The notes under the pieces: generated by a model
Told to the model about the DNA's origin: nothing
What the model saw: the letters and a program-made list of their open reading frames with translations, nothing else
Databases searched by the model: none
Part shown: positions 40,121 to 49,567 of the stretch, piece after piece
Layout: the number at the start of each line of letters is the position of its first letter
Position numbering within the stretch: the stretch's first letter is position 1
Made by a program: the position numbers and the translations under genes
From: Myxococcus llanfairpwllgwyngyllgogerychwyrndrobwllllantysiliogogogochensis
GTDB lineage: Bacteria; Myxococcota; Myxococcia; Myxococcales; Myxococcaceae
DNA: 52,261 nt
Assembly: GCF_006636215.1 (NCBI RefSeq)
Contig: NZ_VIFM01000055.1
Span: forward strand, 1-52,261
Direction of reading: 5' to 3'

Positions 40121-42019
40121 ATGGCCGCGGGGGGCCCGCGCGAAGTAAGGTGGCTGGTACACCTCTTTCCTTGCCCGCCGCTTCACGTCCATTTGGGAAT
40201 CCTCGGATTCGCAGGATTGCTTCTCGTCATGGCGGCCTGTGCGCCCCGTCCCGTGCCTGTCATTCCCGCCCCTTTCTTGAGTCCCGTCGTGGTGACGGTT
40301 CCCAGGCCGCTGCTCACGGTGTTCCGCCATGAACCGGATGGGACAAGCGCTGAGTTCGGGCGGTTACCACCAGGGCCCGAAGGCTTCACCCCACCTGACA
40401 CAGGCACCTGGTACGCAGAACCCTTGCTCCCCGTGCGTACCGACGCGGACGCTCGCGAAATCGCCGCCGTGTTGCGTGAGTACCGAGTGCCCGAATTGGG
40501 CTTTGGCTCGGTCGGCGTTCCAGCCCCCGGGCTGCTCGCGGCCCTTCTCCAAGGGTCCGGCGTCGTCGCGCTTCAGTTGTCTGGCACGGACTTCGGCAAT
40601 GCGCACCTCGCCTCGTTGGAAAACGAGACTCGACTCGAGGCCCTGTACCTCAATGCCACCCAGGTCACCAACACGGGGCTGGCTCCTCTCAAACGAATGC
40701 GACAACTGGCGGTGCTGCGGCTGGACGAAACGTCCGTCTCGGACGCAGGCCTTGCGTCGCTCTGGGAGCACACCACCCTGCGTCGAGTATCCCTCGCCGG
40801 AACGGCCGTAACCTCCCAAGGACTTGGATTCCTCGCGAGGCAACCGGGGCTGGAGGAACTCGACCTGTCTGATACCGCAGCGGACGACGCCGTCCTCGCA
40901 TTGTTGCCGGGCGCTTCGTTGCATACGCTCAACCTCAGCGGCACGAAAGTCTCGGATGCCGGTCTCCGCTGCATTGACGCCATGCCCTCCCTCAGGCGGC
41001 TGGGCCTCGCGCGTACTGCTGCCTCGAACGCCAGCCTCGTGCATGTCGGGGGGCGACGTGAACTGGAAGCCCTCCACCTGGGCAGCACGCGGGTGACGGA
41101 CGCTGGGTTGCTCCACCTCGCGAAGCTGCCCGCGCTTCGTGCGCTGGTCCTCAGCAAGGCGCGAATCCGAGGCCCAGGCCTTCGCCACCTCGCAGGCAGC
41201 TCTCGACTGGAAGCGCTTCACCTCGACGACACTCTCGTGGGCGATTCAGCGCTGCGCCATCTTCGAGGACTCAATGAGTTGAGAGAGCTTGACCTCTCGC
41301 ACACGCTCGTGACGGGCACGGGACTTCAGGAGTTGAGTGCCTTGGTGGCGCTCGAATCCCTCTGGCTCTCTGGGCTCGCGCTGACTGACGAGTCCTTCAC
41401 GGCACTCGCGCCCCTCAGCCAACTGACGCGGCTCGCGCTCAGCCACACGCCGATTGGATTGGACGCGCTGAACAACCTGGGGGCCCGCCCACGCCTGAGA
41501 CACCTGGACTTGAGCAAGACCCGGTTCACTGACGAATGGGTGCCCGCCATACGCCAGGCCTTTCCCGGCCTCCATTCACTGAAAGCCGAACGCACCCTCC
41601 TGACGGACGTGGGGCTGGGCCAGTTCGCTCACTTGACAGAGCTGGAGGCAATCCATGTCGCGGGGACGCTCATCAGGGGTACCGGCCTCGCGAGCCTGCA
41701 CACCCTTGCGCGACTCACGACGCTCGACCTCGGCGCGACCAGGCTGGACGCAGAGGGCCAGAAAGCGCTTCATGAATTCACAAAACTCGTCTGGCTGAGC
41801 CTCGCCGGCGCCCAAACCGGGGACGAGATACTCGGCCACCTTCCCAGTTCGCTCCGAACCCTCTATCTGACGCGCACGAAAGTCACTGACGCGGGCCTCC
41901 CGGAGCTGCTCAGACTGTCACGCCTGCGGGAACTCGACCTGCGCGGAACCGCGGTTTCCGCAGAGGCCCAGAGCGCCTTGATACGGGAACGCGGCATCCA
42001 CCTCATCACCGGGCCGTGA
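40121..42019 (+). CDS. Leucine-rich-repeat lipoprotein
   Basis: About 632 aa from ATG 40121; the start is uncertain (a TTG near the hydrophobic segment at 40192 is an alternative). Hydrophobic 'LGILGFAGLLLVMAAC' provides a lipobox. Residues about 150-630 are some twenty LRR units of 'xxLExLxLsxTxVTDxGLxxL' type: 'RLEALYLNATQVTNTGLAPL', 'LHTLNLSGTKVSDAGLRCID', 'ELDLSHTLVTGTGLQELSAL'. The T-x-V-T/S-D-x-G-L signature matches planctomycete/myxobacterial LRR proteins. The role is most likely protein-protein binding at the cell surface. Confidence 0.88.
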   Translation: MAAGGPREVRWLVHLFPCPPLHVHLGILGFAGLLLVMAACAPRPVPVIPAPFLSPVVVTVPRPLLTVFRHEPDGTSAEFGRLPPGPEGFTPPDTGTWYAEPLLPVRTDADAREIAAVLREYRVPELGFGSVGVPAPGLLAALLQGSGVVALQLSGTDFGNAHLASLENETRLEALYLNATQVTNTGLAPLKRMRQLAVLRLDETSVSDAGLASLWEHTTLRRVSLAGTAVTSQGLGFLARQPGLEELDLSDTAADDAVLALLPGASLHTLNLSGTKVSDAGLRCIDAMPSLRRLGLARTAASNASLVHVGGRRELEALHLGSTRVTDAGLLHLAKLPALRALVLSKARIRGPGLRHLAGSSRLEALHLDDTLVGDSALRHLRGLNELRELDLSHTLVTGTGLQELSALVALESLWLSGLALTDESFTALAPLSQLTRLALSHTPIGLDALNNLGARPRLRHLDLSKTRFTDEWVPAIRQAFPGLHSLKAERTLLTDVGLGQFAHLTELEAIHVAGTLIRGTGLASLHTLARLTTLDLGATRLDAEGQKALHEFTKLVWLSLAGAQTGDEILGHLPSSLRTLYLTRTKVTDAGLPELLRLSRLRELDLRGTAVSAEAQSALIRERGIHLITGP

Positions 42020-42253
42020 GCCGATCGTGGGCCGCCCCCACCCTGTATCAGGGAAGAAGTCTCCTCGGAGGAGCCTTCCTGGGTTCTTTGTACTCAGAGT
42101 ACGGATTTCGCTGGCGCGCGGGGCCCCCGTGGCTAATCTCCGCCACGGCCAGCACCGGGTTCGTACGACTGCGCCACAGCGACGACGTGGGCGCGAAAGC
42201 GCTGGTTCGCTGCCCCCCGGCCCCTCGCCATTCCAACCAGCAGGAGTCCCTAC

Positions 42254-43528
42254 TTGTCGACCCCGTCGCTCGAGCGATCCAACTTCCGTCCCTCTTCCGA
42301 GCTGCGCCGCGCCAGCCGAAGCGCGCGCGCCGCCCTTGTTGTTGCTGTCGTCATGCACCTGGCGACGGCGAGCACGGCGTTCGCCGCGCCTTCGCTCGCG
42401 AACAAGAGCCCCGCCAAGGTCGACATCCAGACGGTCGAAGTCAAGATGAAGAGCATCACCAAGAAGTTCGAGAAGTCGGACTGGAAGAACTCCAACACGC
42501 TCGACGAGATCGCGAAGATGCTCGATGACGTCGAGACCCGCATCGCTCGCATCAAGGAGAAGGACAAGGACTGGGACACCTCGAGCTTCGAGACCTTCTT
42601 CTCGGAGTCCAGCGCGAAGTGGAAGAAGGCGAGCGAGGAGGTGAACGCGACCCGCGGCGAGGCGCAGCTCGACCTGGAGCGCCGCGCCCGGTTCACGACC
42701 ATCGGTGATCGCCACGGCGCCGCCATCCAGGCCGGGCTCATGGCCCTCGACGGACAGGTGCGCGGCGCGCTTGGCCATGTCCGGGAGGACATGGAGGCAA
42801 TCCTCGCGCTCCCCGCCCTCGCCGAGGAGTGTGAGGACCGCCAGTACCCGACGATTCAGAAGTACTACGAGGACGAAGGGCGCGCGAAGCAGCCGAAGGT
42901 GGTCTGCGAACTCGCCGGCAACCATCAGAAGGTCGCCGAAACCTACGTGTCGCTCGCGGCGAAGGCGCGCCTCGAGGATCAGCTCAAGGTCGACCAGGAG
43001 GCGCTCACCGCACTCGAGCAGCATGGCGCGCTCTCCAGCGTCTGGCTCGCGCGCTTCAAGGATCCCGCCGCGCATGTCAGGCAGGTCGCCAGCGAGTTCG
43101 CCGAACTCACCGCCTCGGTGGGAGTGACTCTCGGCGCCGAGCACTTCAAGCCGCTTGAGACCCAGGCGAAGAAGTTCAAGGAGGTACTGGCCGCCGCGAG
43201 CCGGGTTGATCGCTTCCCCAAGGCCTGGTCCACGAGCGACGCGAAGCTCAACGGCTCGGTCTCCGGACAGGTCAAGTCCTTCGGCGGTACGCTGGCGAAG
43301 CTCCGCACCTCCGGCACGATGATGGTCGAGAAGAACGACCTCGGCATCCCGCTCGCGCAGTCGACCCGTGGCGCGGCGCTCGTGCGCGTCGCGAGCGACG
43401 GCGGGTTCTGCCGGCTCTACGACGACGTGGGCTTCTCGGGGACCTACAAGGGCGGGGGGACCTATGCCCCGCTCTCCTACTCCTCGGGCATCGAAGATGA
43501 GTTCAAGGTGACGGTCTGCTCGAAGTAG
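42254..43528 (+). CDS. Secreted helical coiled-coil protein
   Basis: 424 aa from TTG 42254, set by CAGGAG 8 nt upstream. The signal peptide runs through 'RAALVVAVVMHLATASTAFA' (cleavage near FAA). The mature part is long alpha-helix rich in Lys, Glu and Ala: 'KMKSITKKFEKSDWKNSNTL', 'EIAKMLDDVETRIARIKEKD', 'ALTALEQHGALSSVWLARFK'. The last 60 residues change to a compact Gly/Tyr/Cys domain ('GGFCRLYDDVGFSGTYKGGG', one disulfide possible). Codon use is very G/C-ending and the Lys content is unlike its neighbours. No family recognised. Confidence 0.8.
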   Translation: MSTPSLERSNFRPSSELRRASRSARAALVVAVVMHLATASTAFAAPSLANKSPAKVDIQTVEVKMKSITKKFEKSDWKNSNTLDEIAKMLDDVETRIARIKEKDKDWDTSSFETFFSESSAKWKKASEEVNATRGEAQLDLERRARFTTIGDRHGAAIQAGLMALDGQVRGALGHVREDMEAILALPALAEECEDRQYPTIQKYYEDEGRAKQPKVVCELAGNHQKVAETYVSLAAKARLEDQLKVDQEALTALEQHGALSSVWLARFKDPAAHVRQVASEFAELTASVGVTLGAEHFKPLETQAKKFKEVLAAASRVDRFPKAWSTSDAKLNGSVSGQVKSFGGTLAKLRTSGTMMVEKNDLGIPLAQSTRGAALVRVASDGGFCRLYDDVGFSGTYKGGGTYAPLSYSSGIEDEFKVTVCSK

Positions 43529-43640
43529 CGAGCACACCGACGACACCCGGCGATGCGGTCCGGCGCCTCGAACCGGGCCGCCATTGCCCTGGTGTTTTGA
43601 CAGGGGCAACTCCACGGTCCCCACCCCCGCGACCTGAGGC

Positions 43641-45194
43641 TCACGGGTAGGTCTGCTTCAGGAAGATGGCGTCCTCCACCGAGGGCGGCAATTCCTTCCA
43701 GAGCCACAGATCGACCCGCGTCCCCACCAGGGACTTCTGGCGCGGCTCGCCGTCCCCATCCGAGAACACCAGCAGGAGGTCCTGGCGCGACGGAGGCACG
43801 GCAAGGGCACCGACCGCGCCGAAGGGAAGCCGGCACTCGATGTCCTGGCCTCCCTGCCGCGCCCGCCACCGGCACCGTGCGCCGCGTACGGGCCAGTCCA
43901 CACGGGTCCCCCGGAAGTCCCTCCACTGGCGCAGGGACGCGTGGCCCTCCGGCTCCAGGACGACCGCGTAGTACGGACGGAGCTCCAGGTGGTCCGCGAA
44001 GACGGGACTCAAGCCAGGCCGAGCCGGCGTCACCCGGTCGTCGCCCACCTGCGCGGCCAGGTACAGCGCGTCGGCCCCCTGTGCCAGCCGCCACGTGACG
44101 GACGCATCCAAAGGACCCTCCCACGCACCCAGGCCATGGATGACATTCGAGTCGGTGAGCGCCGGGAGCGGCTGGACCGGCCCCCACGCCGCGTCGCCCG
44201 CGATGTCCCCATCCACCGTGGGCTCGGCCTTCATGGGGACGGTGTGGTAGCCCTCCTCGTCCAGGAAGGCGACCCGTGACGGCGGAGCCGGCAGCACAAG
44301 GCGGTCCGGCGAGCCGATGAGGACACAGGCGCTCGAGACGATGTCGCCACCGCTCCCGCCGCCCTGGACGAAGGTCGCGCACACCGTCGTGCCCGTCAGC
44401 GCGACTCCGGTCAGGCCAGAGGACCCCAACACCTCCGCGAACTTGAGGACATGCGGAGCGCCTCCGTCCGACTGCCCCACCACGCACTCCCACACCCCCT
44501 CATCGGCCCCGAGCGCGATGCACGCCGACGCCGAGCAGGAGCCCACCGCGGACACCGGCTGCTCGCCCGCGCCCGCCGACGTGGCACAGAGCTTCGCCGC
44601 CTCCTGGAGGAAGCTCGCCGCCGGCTTTCGCCCCGTGCAGGTGGGAGGCGCCAGCGTGGGCTCGCTATTGGACGGCTCGATGGAGCAGTAGGCCTCCTGC
44701 GGCTTCGACTTCGGCTGCGGTCTCGGCTCGGGTAGGGGCGTGAGAGCCGTCGTGGGCCCGCGCTCGGTCGTCCGAGCCAGCTCCACGAGAGAGCCGTCCT
44801 TCCGGCGCTTCGAGCGCAGCACGAACGTGCGACGCGCTTCGTCCCGTCCCCGCACGTCGATGCCCCCCGCCTCGCTCGCCCGGGTGACCTTCGCGTCCTC
44901 GGTCCCAGTGAGCGCCAGGCTCCCTGTCACCGTGCCCTTCCGGTCTGTCACCACCAGGCACCAGTCCGCGGGCATGCCGGGCAGCGGGGAGTCATTGCGC
45001 AGGGCGACGCAGTAGTCCTTCTTGCAGCGCGTGTCACATGAGAGGTGTTCCCAGTCCTCGGGGTCCGTCATGCACGACACCACGTCGGACACCTCGCCCA
45101 CGTCGCGGCAGGCCTCGCCCGCGGAGGCGCGCGAAGCCACGACAACGAACCCCATCAGCGCGAAGTGCAACGCCATTCTTCGCTGTCCACTCAT
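43641..45194 (-). CDS. Secreted DOMON/CBM9-like protein B
   Basis: 517 aa from ATG 45194, overlapping the upstream stop by 4 nt (ATGA). Signal peptide 'MALHFALMGFVVVASRASA'. The N-terminal Cys-rich half has 'CRDVGEVSDVVSCMTDPEDW', 'LSCDTRCKKDYCVALRNDSP' and 'CSASACIALGADEGVWECVV'. The C-terminal third follows the CBM9/DOMON sugar-binding pattern: 'MKAEPTVDGDIAGDAAWGPV', 'VTWRLAQGADALYLAAQVGD', 'DRVTPARPG', 'FADHLELRPYYAVVLEPEGH', 'ECRLPFGAVGALAVP'. Paralogue of the next gene. Carbohydrate or haem binding is inferred. Confidence 0.82.
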   Translation of the reverse strand: MSGQRRMALHFALMGFVVVASRASAGEACRDVGEVSDVVSCMTDPEDWEHLSCDTRCKKDYCVALRNDSPLPGMPADWCLVVTDRKGTVTGSLALTGTEDAKVTRASEAGGIDVRGRDEARRTFVLRSKRRKDGSLVELARTTERGPTTALTPLPEPRPQPKSKPQEAYCSIEPSNSEPTLAPPTCTGRKPAASFLQEAAKLCATSAGAGEQPVSAVGSCSASACIALGADEGVWECVVGQSDGGAPHVLKFAEVLGSSGLTGVALTGTTVCATFVQGGGSGGDIVSSACVLIGSPDRLVLPAPPSRVAFLDEEGYHTVPMKAEPTVDGDIAGDAAWGPVQPLPALTDSNVIHGLGAWEGPLDASVTWRLAQGADALYLAAQVGDDRVTPARPGLSPVFADHLELRPYYAVVLEPEGHASLRQWRDFRGTRVDWPVRGARCRWRARQGGQDIECRLPFGAVGALAVPPSRQDLLLVFSDGDGEPRQKSLVGTRVDLWLWKELPPSVEDAIFLKQTYP

Positions 45195-46735
45195 GGAAGC
45201 CTCGCCCGCTTCTGCTGCTCGATGGAGCGCGCCTCCTGAAGGGTCGGTGGCACCTCGCTCACGAAGTTTTCAGTCAGCAGCGGTCCCATCAGCGTCTCCT
45301 GCGTCCCGGGCTGGTCAGCGTCCGAGACCCAGACGGAGAACCACGACGGACCGGGCACCGCGGGGATGAAGAAGATGACGCCATTCGGGATGCGGCACTC
45401 GACCGCATAGCCCCCGTCCTCGGAGGCCCAGACGCACTGGGACTCGAGGGGCCAGTCGACCTCACGTCCCCTCCGGTCCCGCCACTGCCGCAGGGACACC
45501 TTCCGGTCCGCGCCCAGCAACAGCGCGTACCGGGGGGCCTCGATTCCATTGCGGCCGAAGTCGAGCTCCAGGTGGTCCGTCCCGACGGCTGGGACGCCCT
45601 GCGCCAGCGGAACCACCCGGTCGTCCCGGACACGGGCGGCGAGGAGCATGCCGTCCGCGTCATGCAGCAGCTTGAGCCGGACGGAAGAGTCCTCAGGACC
45701 GCGCCACGCGCGCTGACCGTACAGGAGGTGGGCCCGCGTCTCGGCCACCACCTCGCGAGCCTGGGCCCACGCTGGGTCATCGAGCGTCCCATCCACCCGC
45801 ACCGGAGACACCGCGGGGCCCACGAAGTACACCCCGTCCGACTCCAGCGGCGAGCCCTGGTTCGGCAGCAGCAGTCGGTGAGGTGGGACCGCCGCGTAGC
45901 AAAGCTCCCGCAGGCAGGCCTCCCGGTTCGTGCAGCCCCCGTCCACGTGCGCGCAGAGCGTCTCTCCCCGCACGTCCCATTGAAAGGCGTTCCCATACAC
46001 GAGAGGTTGCGAGAGCCGATGAACGGGCCCCTTCACATCCACCCAGACCAGGCACCACTCGCCCGCATCCAGCGCGCCGCTCTTGACGGGCACGACCGTC
46101 AGACACCCCTGTGCGGAGCACGCGCCCTGTGGCGGCTTCTGTATCGATGCGGGGCGCTCGGGACTCGTGCAGGCGGCGCGGGCCTTGTCGACGACTTCGG
46201 GGGACGGCGCCCTGCCCGTGCAGGCAAAGACCTCCTGCCGGCGACCCGGAACGGTGCAATGGCCCTCGGGCGGTGGACGCGGCGGGCCCTCGAGCGGCGG
46301 ACGGAACGTGAGGGACTCCGAGGCTTGGAGCTTCCCTTCCTGGGTGCGGATGAGCCGGACATGGCCGACAGCACCACCGACGAGCACGGTCAGGTCCACC
46401 ATGCCCGACGCCGACACGTCCAGGCCCGGGCGACCGAAGCTTCCGGGGCCCAGCGACCAGGAGCCGGTCACCGCTCGCGTCCGGGCATCGAGCGCGAGCA
46501 CACACAGCCCGCGCTTCCCGGCCTGGAACTGCTGCTCATCCGTGCGGATGCAGAACCCCTGCGTACAGACCTCCTGGCACACGGAGCGGGGGTACGAGGG
46601 ATTCGACTGACAGACCAACGTCGAGGGATTGCCGGGCACTGCGCACGGCGTCTCAGCCGCTGCGCGGGCGCCAGCGGCAACGGTGATGACCAGGGCGAGA
46701 CACGCTCCTCGCCACCCTGTCTTTGGAATGCCCAT
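45191..46735 (-). CDS. Secreted DOMON/CBM9-like protein A
   Basis: 514 aa from ATG 46735 (AAGGG upstream; ATG 46765 possible). Signal peptide 'ACLALVITVAAGARAAAETP'. Same plan as its downstream paralogue: a Cys-rich N-terminus ('CAVPGNPSTLVCQSNPSYPR', 'SVCQEVCTQGFCIRTDEQQF'), a Pro-rich linker (EGPPRPPPEGHC), then a CBM9/DOMON-like domain with 'AVSPVRVDGTLDDPAWAQAR', 'VRLKLLHDADGMLLAARVRD', 'DRVVPLAQG', 'GTDHLELDFGRNGIEAPRYA' and 'VECRIPNGVIFF'. The stop overlaps the next start, so both are made from one transcript at a linked ratio. Confidence 0.83.
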   Translation of the reverse strand: MGIPKTGWRGACLALVITVAAGARAAAETPCAVPGNPSTLVCQSNPSYPRSVCQEVCTQGFCIRTDEQQFQAGKRGLCVLALDARTRAVTGSWSLGPGSFGRPGLDVSASGMVDLTVLVGGAVGHVRLIRTQEGKLQASESLTFRPPLEGPPRPPPEGHCTVPGRRQEVFACTGRAPSPEVVDKARAACTSPERPASIQKPPQGACSAQGCLTVVPVKSGALDAGEWCLVWVDVKGPVHRLSQPLVYGNAFQWDVRGETLCAHVDGGCTNREACLRELCYAAVPPHRLLLPNQGSPLESDGVYFVGPAVSPVRVDGTLDDPAWAQAREVVAETRAHLLYGQRAWRGPEDSSVRLKLLHDADGMLLAARVRDDRVVPLAQGVPAVGTDHLELDFGRNGIEAPRYALLLGADRKVSLRQWRDRRGREVDWPLESQCVWASEDGGYAVECRIPNGVIFFIPAVPGPSWFSVWVSDADQPGTQETLMGPLLTENFVSEVPPTLQEARSIEQQKRARLP

Positions 46736-46953
46736 GAACTGGTACCCTTGCGATGCCTGTGCCACGCCGAAGGGGGCACCTCATGCACGAGAAGCGTGGC
46801 CCTACAACCACAGCGCCGTGGTCCCGAGGCCGCAAGGCGCCTGCGGAACCTGTCGTGGACCCTGGCCTTAATGTCGAAGTGGGTTGAGACGCAGGAGTGG
46901 TTCGAGGGCGCCGAGGAGTTCGAGGGCAGCGGGCCGCGAGGGCGGAGTTCAAC

Positions 46954-47514
46954 TCAACTCGCCCCCCAATTGCCCAAGAAGTCGCCCATGGTGAGTCGCA
47001 CGCCTTGGTTGCGCAAGATGCCGTAGGCGGTGGTGACGTGATAGAAAAAGTGAGGGATCGCGAAGGCGATCAGAAACTGGTGGCCACTGGAGCGCATCGA
47101 GCCACGGCGGTGCTCAATCACGACCTCTCGTTCGAGGCCGGCTTCGAGGTCGCCTGGCGCGAGCTCTCGCAGATACGCAATCGTCGCATCGAGCCGCTGG
47201 TGCAGCTCCGCGAAGCTCTTTGCATCGTTCGCGGCCGGCCCCCGTTGCGCGCCCAGCAACTGCGCGATCGCCAACCTGGCTCCCTCCGCGGCCCAGTGGA
47301 CTTGAGCGGCGAGCGTGTACATGTGCAGGTCCGCTGGCGAGTTACTCGCATCGCCGTGCATGCGCCCTTCCGCGGAGATCCGCGCGTCCAGCAACACCGC
47401 TTCACCGCTGCCACTGGCCGCGGCATGTTCTTCGGCCTTCGCCAACTGCGCTTTCAAGTTGGTCAGTCCTCGGACAAACAGGCCAGCAGAGAGTTCGTAG
47501 GCATTCAAAGACAT
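46954..47514 (-). CDS. DUF1993 family protein
   Basis: 186 aa from ATG 47514 (ATG 47523 also possible). It matches DUF1993 well: 'SLNAYELSAGLFVRGLTNLK', 'AVLLDARISAEGRM', 'VHWAAEGARLAIAQLLG', 'AKSFAELHQRLDATIAYLRE', 'SGHQFLIAFAIPHFFYHVTT', 'AYGILRNQGVRLTMGDFLG'. A four-helix-bundle family related in fold to DinB; biochemical role unknown. Cytosolic, monocistronic. Confidence 0.93.
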   Translation of the reverse strand: MSLNAYELSAGLFVRGLTNLKAQLAKAEEHAAASGSGEAVLLDARISAEGRMHGDASNSPADLHMYTLAAQVHWAAEGARLAIAQLLGAQRGPAANDAKSFAELHQRLDATIAYLRELAPGDLEAGLEREVVIEHRRGSMRSSGHQFLIAFAIPHFFYHVTTAYGILRNQGVRLTMGDFLGNWGAS

Positions 47515-47767
47515 GGTCACCATTCACCGCGTCATGCGCCGGTGCCAACCGGTCCCGACCAGCGCGTATTGATGGACTGCGATACCTACCGCACCTTGTC
47601 CCTCGCAGCCAGCGGAGCGTACGTCCAACGGGTTTCACATCAGCGTTCGCCATACCCCGTCCCGACGCCACGCTGACGCGGCCAGCTCGCGCGGCGGGAG
47701 CAGGCGTCAGGCCTGAGTCGTCCTCTCCGAACCCACTCCACATGGTTCGGGGCCTGGCCCGGCGTCG

Positions 47768-48334
47768 CTACAGGGCCGTGAAGAGATACGTCGACGGCCC
47801 GCTCGCGGAGGTGAGTCCCTCCTCCGTGCTACATGCCGCCAGGTCCAGGTTCAGAAAGGTCGCCACCTGCGTCACCTGCGCCCCCTGAAACAGCCCAGAC
47901 GTGATGGGCCCTTTCAGGGTAAGGACGCGTTGGCCACTCGCGCTGGTTCCCACAATGGTCGTGAAATGCCAGGTACTGATTGCTCCGTTGTTCCACACAA
48001 AGGTCTGGTCACCCTCATCGGTGGCCAATAACGTCACACATGACGCCGTGGTCTCGCCCGTGAAGGTGGTCGTGAAAGAGCTCACGCCCGCGGGCAGCCC
48101 CACTCCAGTGCAAACCCCTGACAGCTCACTTCCCATGTATTGGATGAGCTTCGACGTATACGTCAATCCGGGCGAATAGGTCATCTGCGTCGTTCCGGCC
48201 GGACAGGTGATGAGCAAGAGCGCGTGCGCGACGGACGGCATCGTCAACAGCCCCAGCACCGTCCCCGCCAGCAGCAAGGAACGAGGCGACACGGAGGAGA
48301 ACCGCGTTGGATGAAGCTTCAGACTGGCTTGCAT
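47768..48334 (-). CDS. Secreted hypothetical protein
   Basis: 188 aa from ATG 48334. Signal peptide around 'SLLLAGTVLGLLTMPSVAHA'. The mature part starts 'LLLITCPAGTTQMTYSPGLT' and is Thr/Ser/Gly-rich beta protein with four cysteines ('GVCTGVGLPAGVSSFTTTFT', 'SCVTLLATDEGDQTFVWNNG', 'AISTWHFTTIVGTSASGQRV'). It ends 'AACSTEEGLTSASGPSTYLF'. Typical of small secreted beta-sandwich proteins in myxobacteria and actinomycetes; no function assigned. No operon partner. Confidence 0.8.
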   Translation of the reverse strand: MQASLKLHPTRFSSVSPRSLLLAGTVLGLLTMPSVAHALLLITCPAGTTQMTYSPGLTYTSKLIQYMGSELSGVCTGVGLPAGVSSFTTTFTGETTASCVTLLATDEGDQTFVWNNGAISTWHFTTIVGTSASGQRVLTLKGPITSGLFQGAQVTQVATFLNLDLAACSTEEGLTSASGPSTYLFTAL

Positions 48335-48555
48335 TCAACCCCCCAGGGAAGAAGAGCAGTGCGCTCATTCTCGCAGCAAAGGGCCAGGAACTCCCTGCCT
48401 GCGTGGCGGCCTGTCTGCTTCTCGACGGAGGCTCTCCAGGGAGTCCTTGCTCACTCCTGACGCTCCTCCACATTCACCCGGAGAGCAGCCGCGCCATTCC
48501 CTGCGGGGTGGCGACCTCCGGAAGCGCTGGCTCTTTCGCTCGTTCTCCCGCGACC

Positions 48556-49428
48556 TCACTGTGACGCCCGGGCTATCTCCGTCGGGCTCATGCCCAGGAA
48601 GCGGCGCAGGCAGCGAGCCATGTGGCTTGGGTGTGAGAAGCCCGCCTCCATCGCAATCTCCGTCAGGCTCTTGCGCCCTTCCATCAAGCGCAGCCGCGCG
48701 CGCTCCACGCGACGCTCCAGCACGAATCGATGAACAGGCAGTCCCGTGGCCTGTTTGAACAGCGGCTTGAAGTGAGACAGGCTGAACCCCGCCACCCCCG
48801 CCAGTTCCACCAGCGTCAGCTCCTCGTCCAGGTGCGCCTCGATGTATTCGACCACCTGCCGCAGCCGCCACGCCGGCAATGCATGGCGACGCCTGGGCGC
48901 CGAGTCCTCCGTGGGAGACTGCAACGCGAACAGCCGTGCGGCGAGCGCCGTCGCCAGGCTGTCCACGAAGAGCCTCCCCCCCGGATATCCATCGTGGTCC
49001 TCGGCCTGCATCATCCAGCCGATGCGCTCGACCTGCGCGTCCCGGATGTGGATGGCCGGATCCAGTTCCGCCCCTTGCGCCCCCAACCCCCTGGCCTCCG
49101 CGGCCTCCCTCATCAGCGCGGGCGTCAGCCGCAGGAGCAACGACCGCGCCGGGCCCGACAACGTCCACCGGGTGCTCGACCCCGCCGGAACCACGCAGAA
49201 CTGACCGTGGATGCGTGCCGCCTGACGCTCGGCCTTCCCCACGCGATACGTCACCGGCACCGGCTCCCCCACATGCAGACAGAGGACATGGCGGTCATCC
49301 ACCGGCGAGTCGAACCGACCCGACGGAACCGGAGACGTGAGCACGTCGAGCAACGGCGTGCGCCCCGGACCGTGGCTCTTCAGCAGCGCGGCCGGAAGGC
49401 TTGGGTAGCACGAGGGTCGATCAGTCAT
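48556..49428 (-). CDS. AraC family transcriptional regulator
   Basis: 290 aa from ATG 49428 (AAGGAG 12 nt upstream). The N-terminal cupin-like domain contains 'VPVTYRVGKAERQAARIHGQ' and 'FCVVPAGSSTRWTLSGPARS'. The C-terminal HTH pair: 'VEYIEAHLDEELTLVELAGV', 'AGFSLSHFKPLFKQATGLPV', 'RRVERARLRLMEGRKSLTEI', 'AMEAGFSHPSHMARCLRRFL', with terminal 'GMSPTEIARASQ'. Divergent from the hydrolase gene across 139 nt, so it probably controls that gene and itself. Confidence 0.93.
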   Translation of the reverse strand: MTDRPSCYPSLPAALLKSHGPGRTPLLDVLTSPVPSGRFDSPVDDRHVLCLHVGEPVPVTYRVGKAERQAARIHGQFCVVPAGSSTRWTLSGPARSLLLRLTPALMREAAEARGLGAQGAELDPAIHIRDAQVERIGWMMQAEDHDGYPGGRLFVDSLATALAARLFALQSPTEDSAPRRRHALPAWRLRQVVEYIEAHLDEELTLVELAGVAGFSLSHFKPLFKQATGLPVHRFVLERRVERARLRLMEGRKSLTEIAMEAGFSHPSHMARCLRRFLGMSPTEIARASQ

Positions 49429-49567
49429 CCCGGGAAACATCTCCTTGGGGCTGCCGTGCCGCAACACGGAAGATCATCCGTTTGTGCTCGAGAACGGCCA
49501 GGAATGCGCGCGCCGACGCGAGCTCACTGCAATCATTGACACGTTCTCTCCCACTGGAGTTTTCCCC

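Noticed and set aside
38564-40330. 588-codon minus-strand frame
   Set aside because: Antisense shadow of the WRSDGT-repeat lipoprotein, which has signal peptide, SD and repeats.
41918-43624. 568-codon minus-strand frame
   Set aside because: Opposite the secreted coiled-coil gene; Leu/Arg/Gly composition is a shadow of Lys/Glu-rich coding.
45038-47026. 662-codon plus-strand frame
   Set aside because: Antisense of the coupled DOMON-like gene; Arg/Pro/His composition and no domain.
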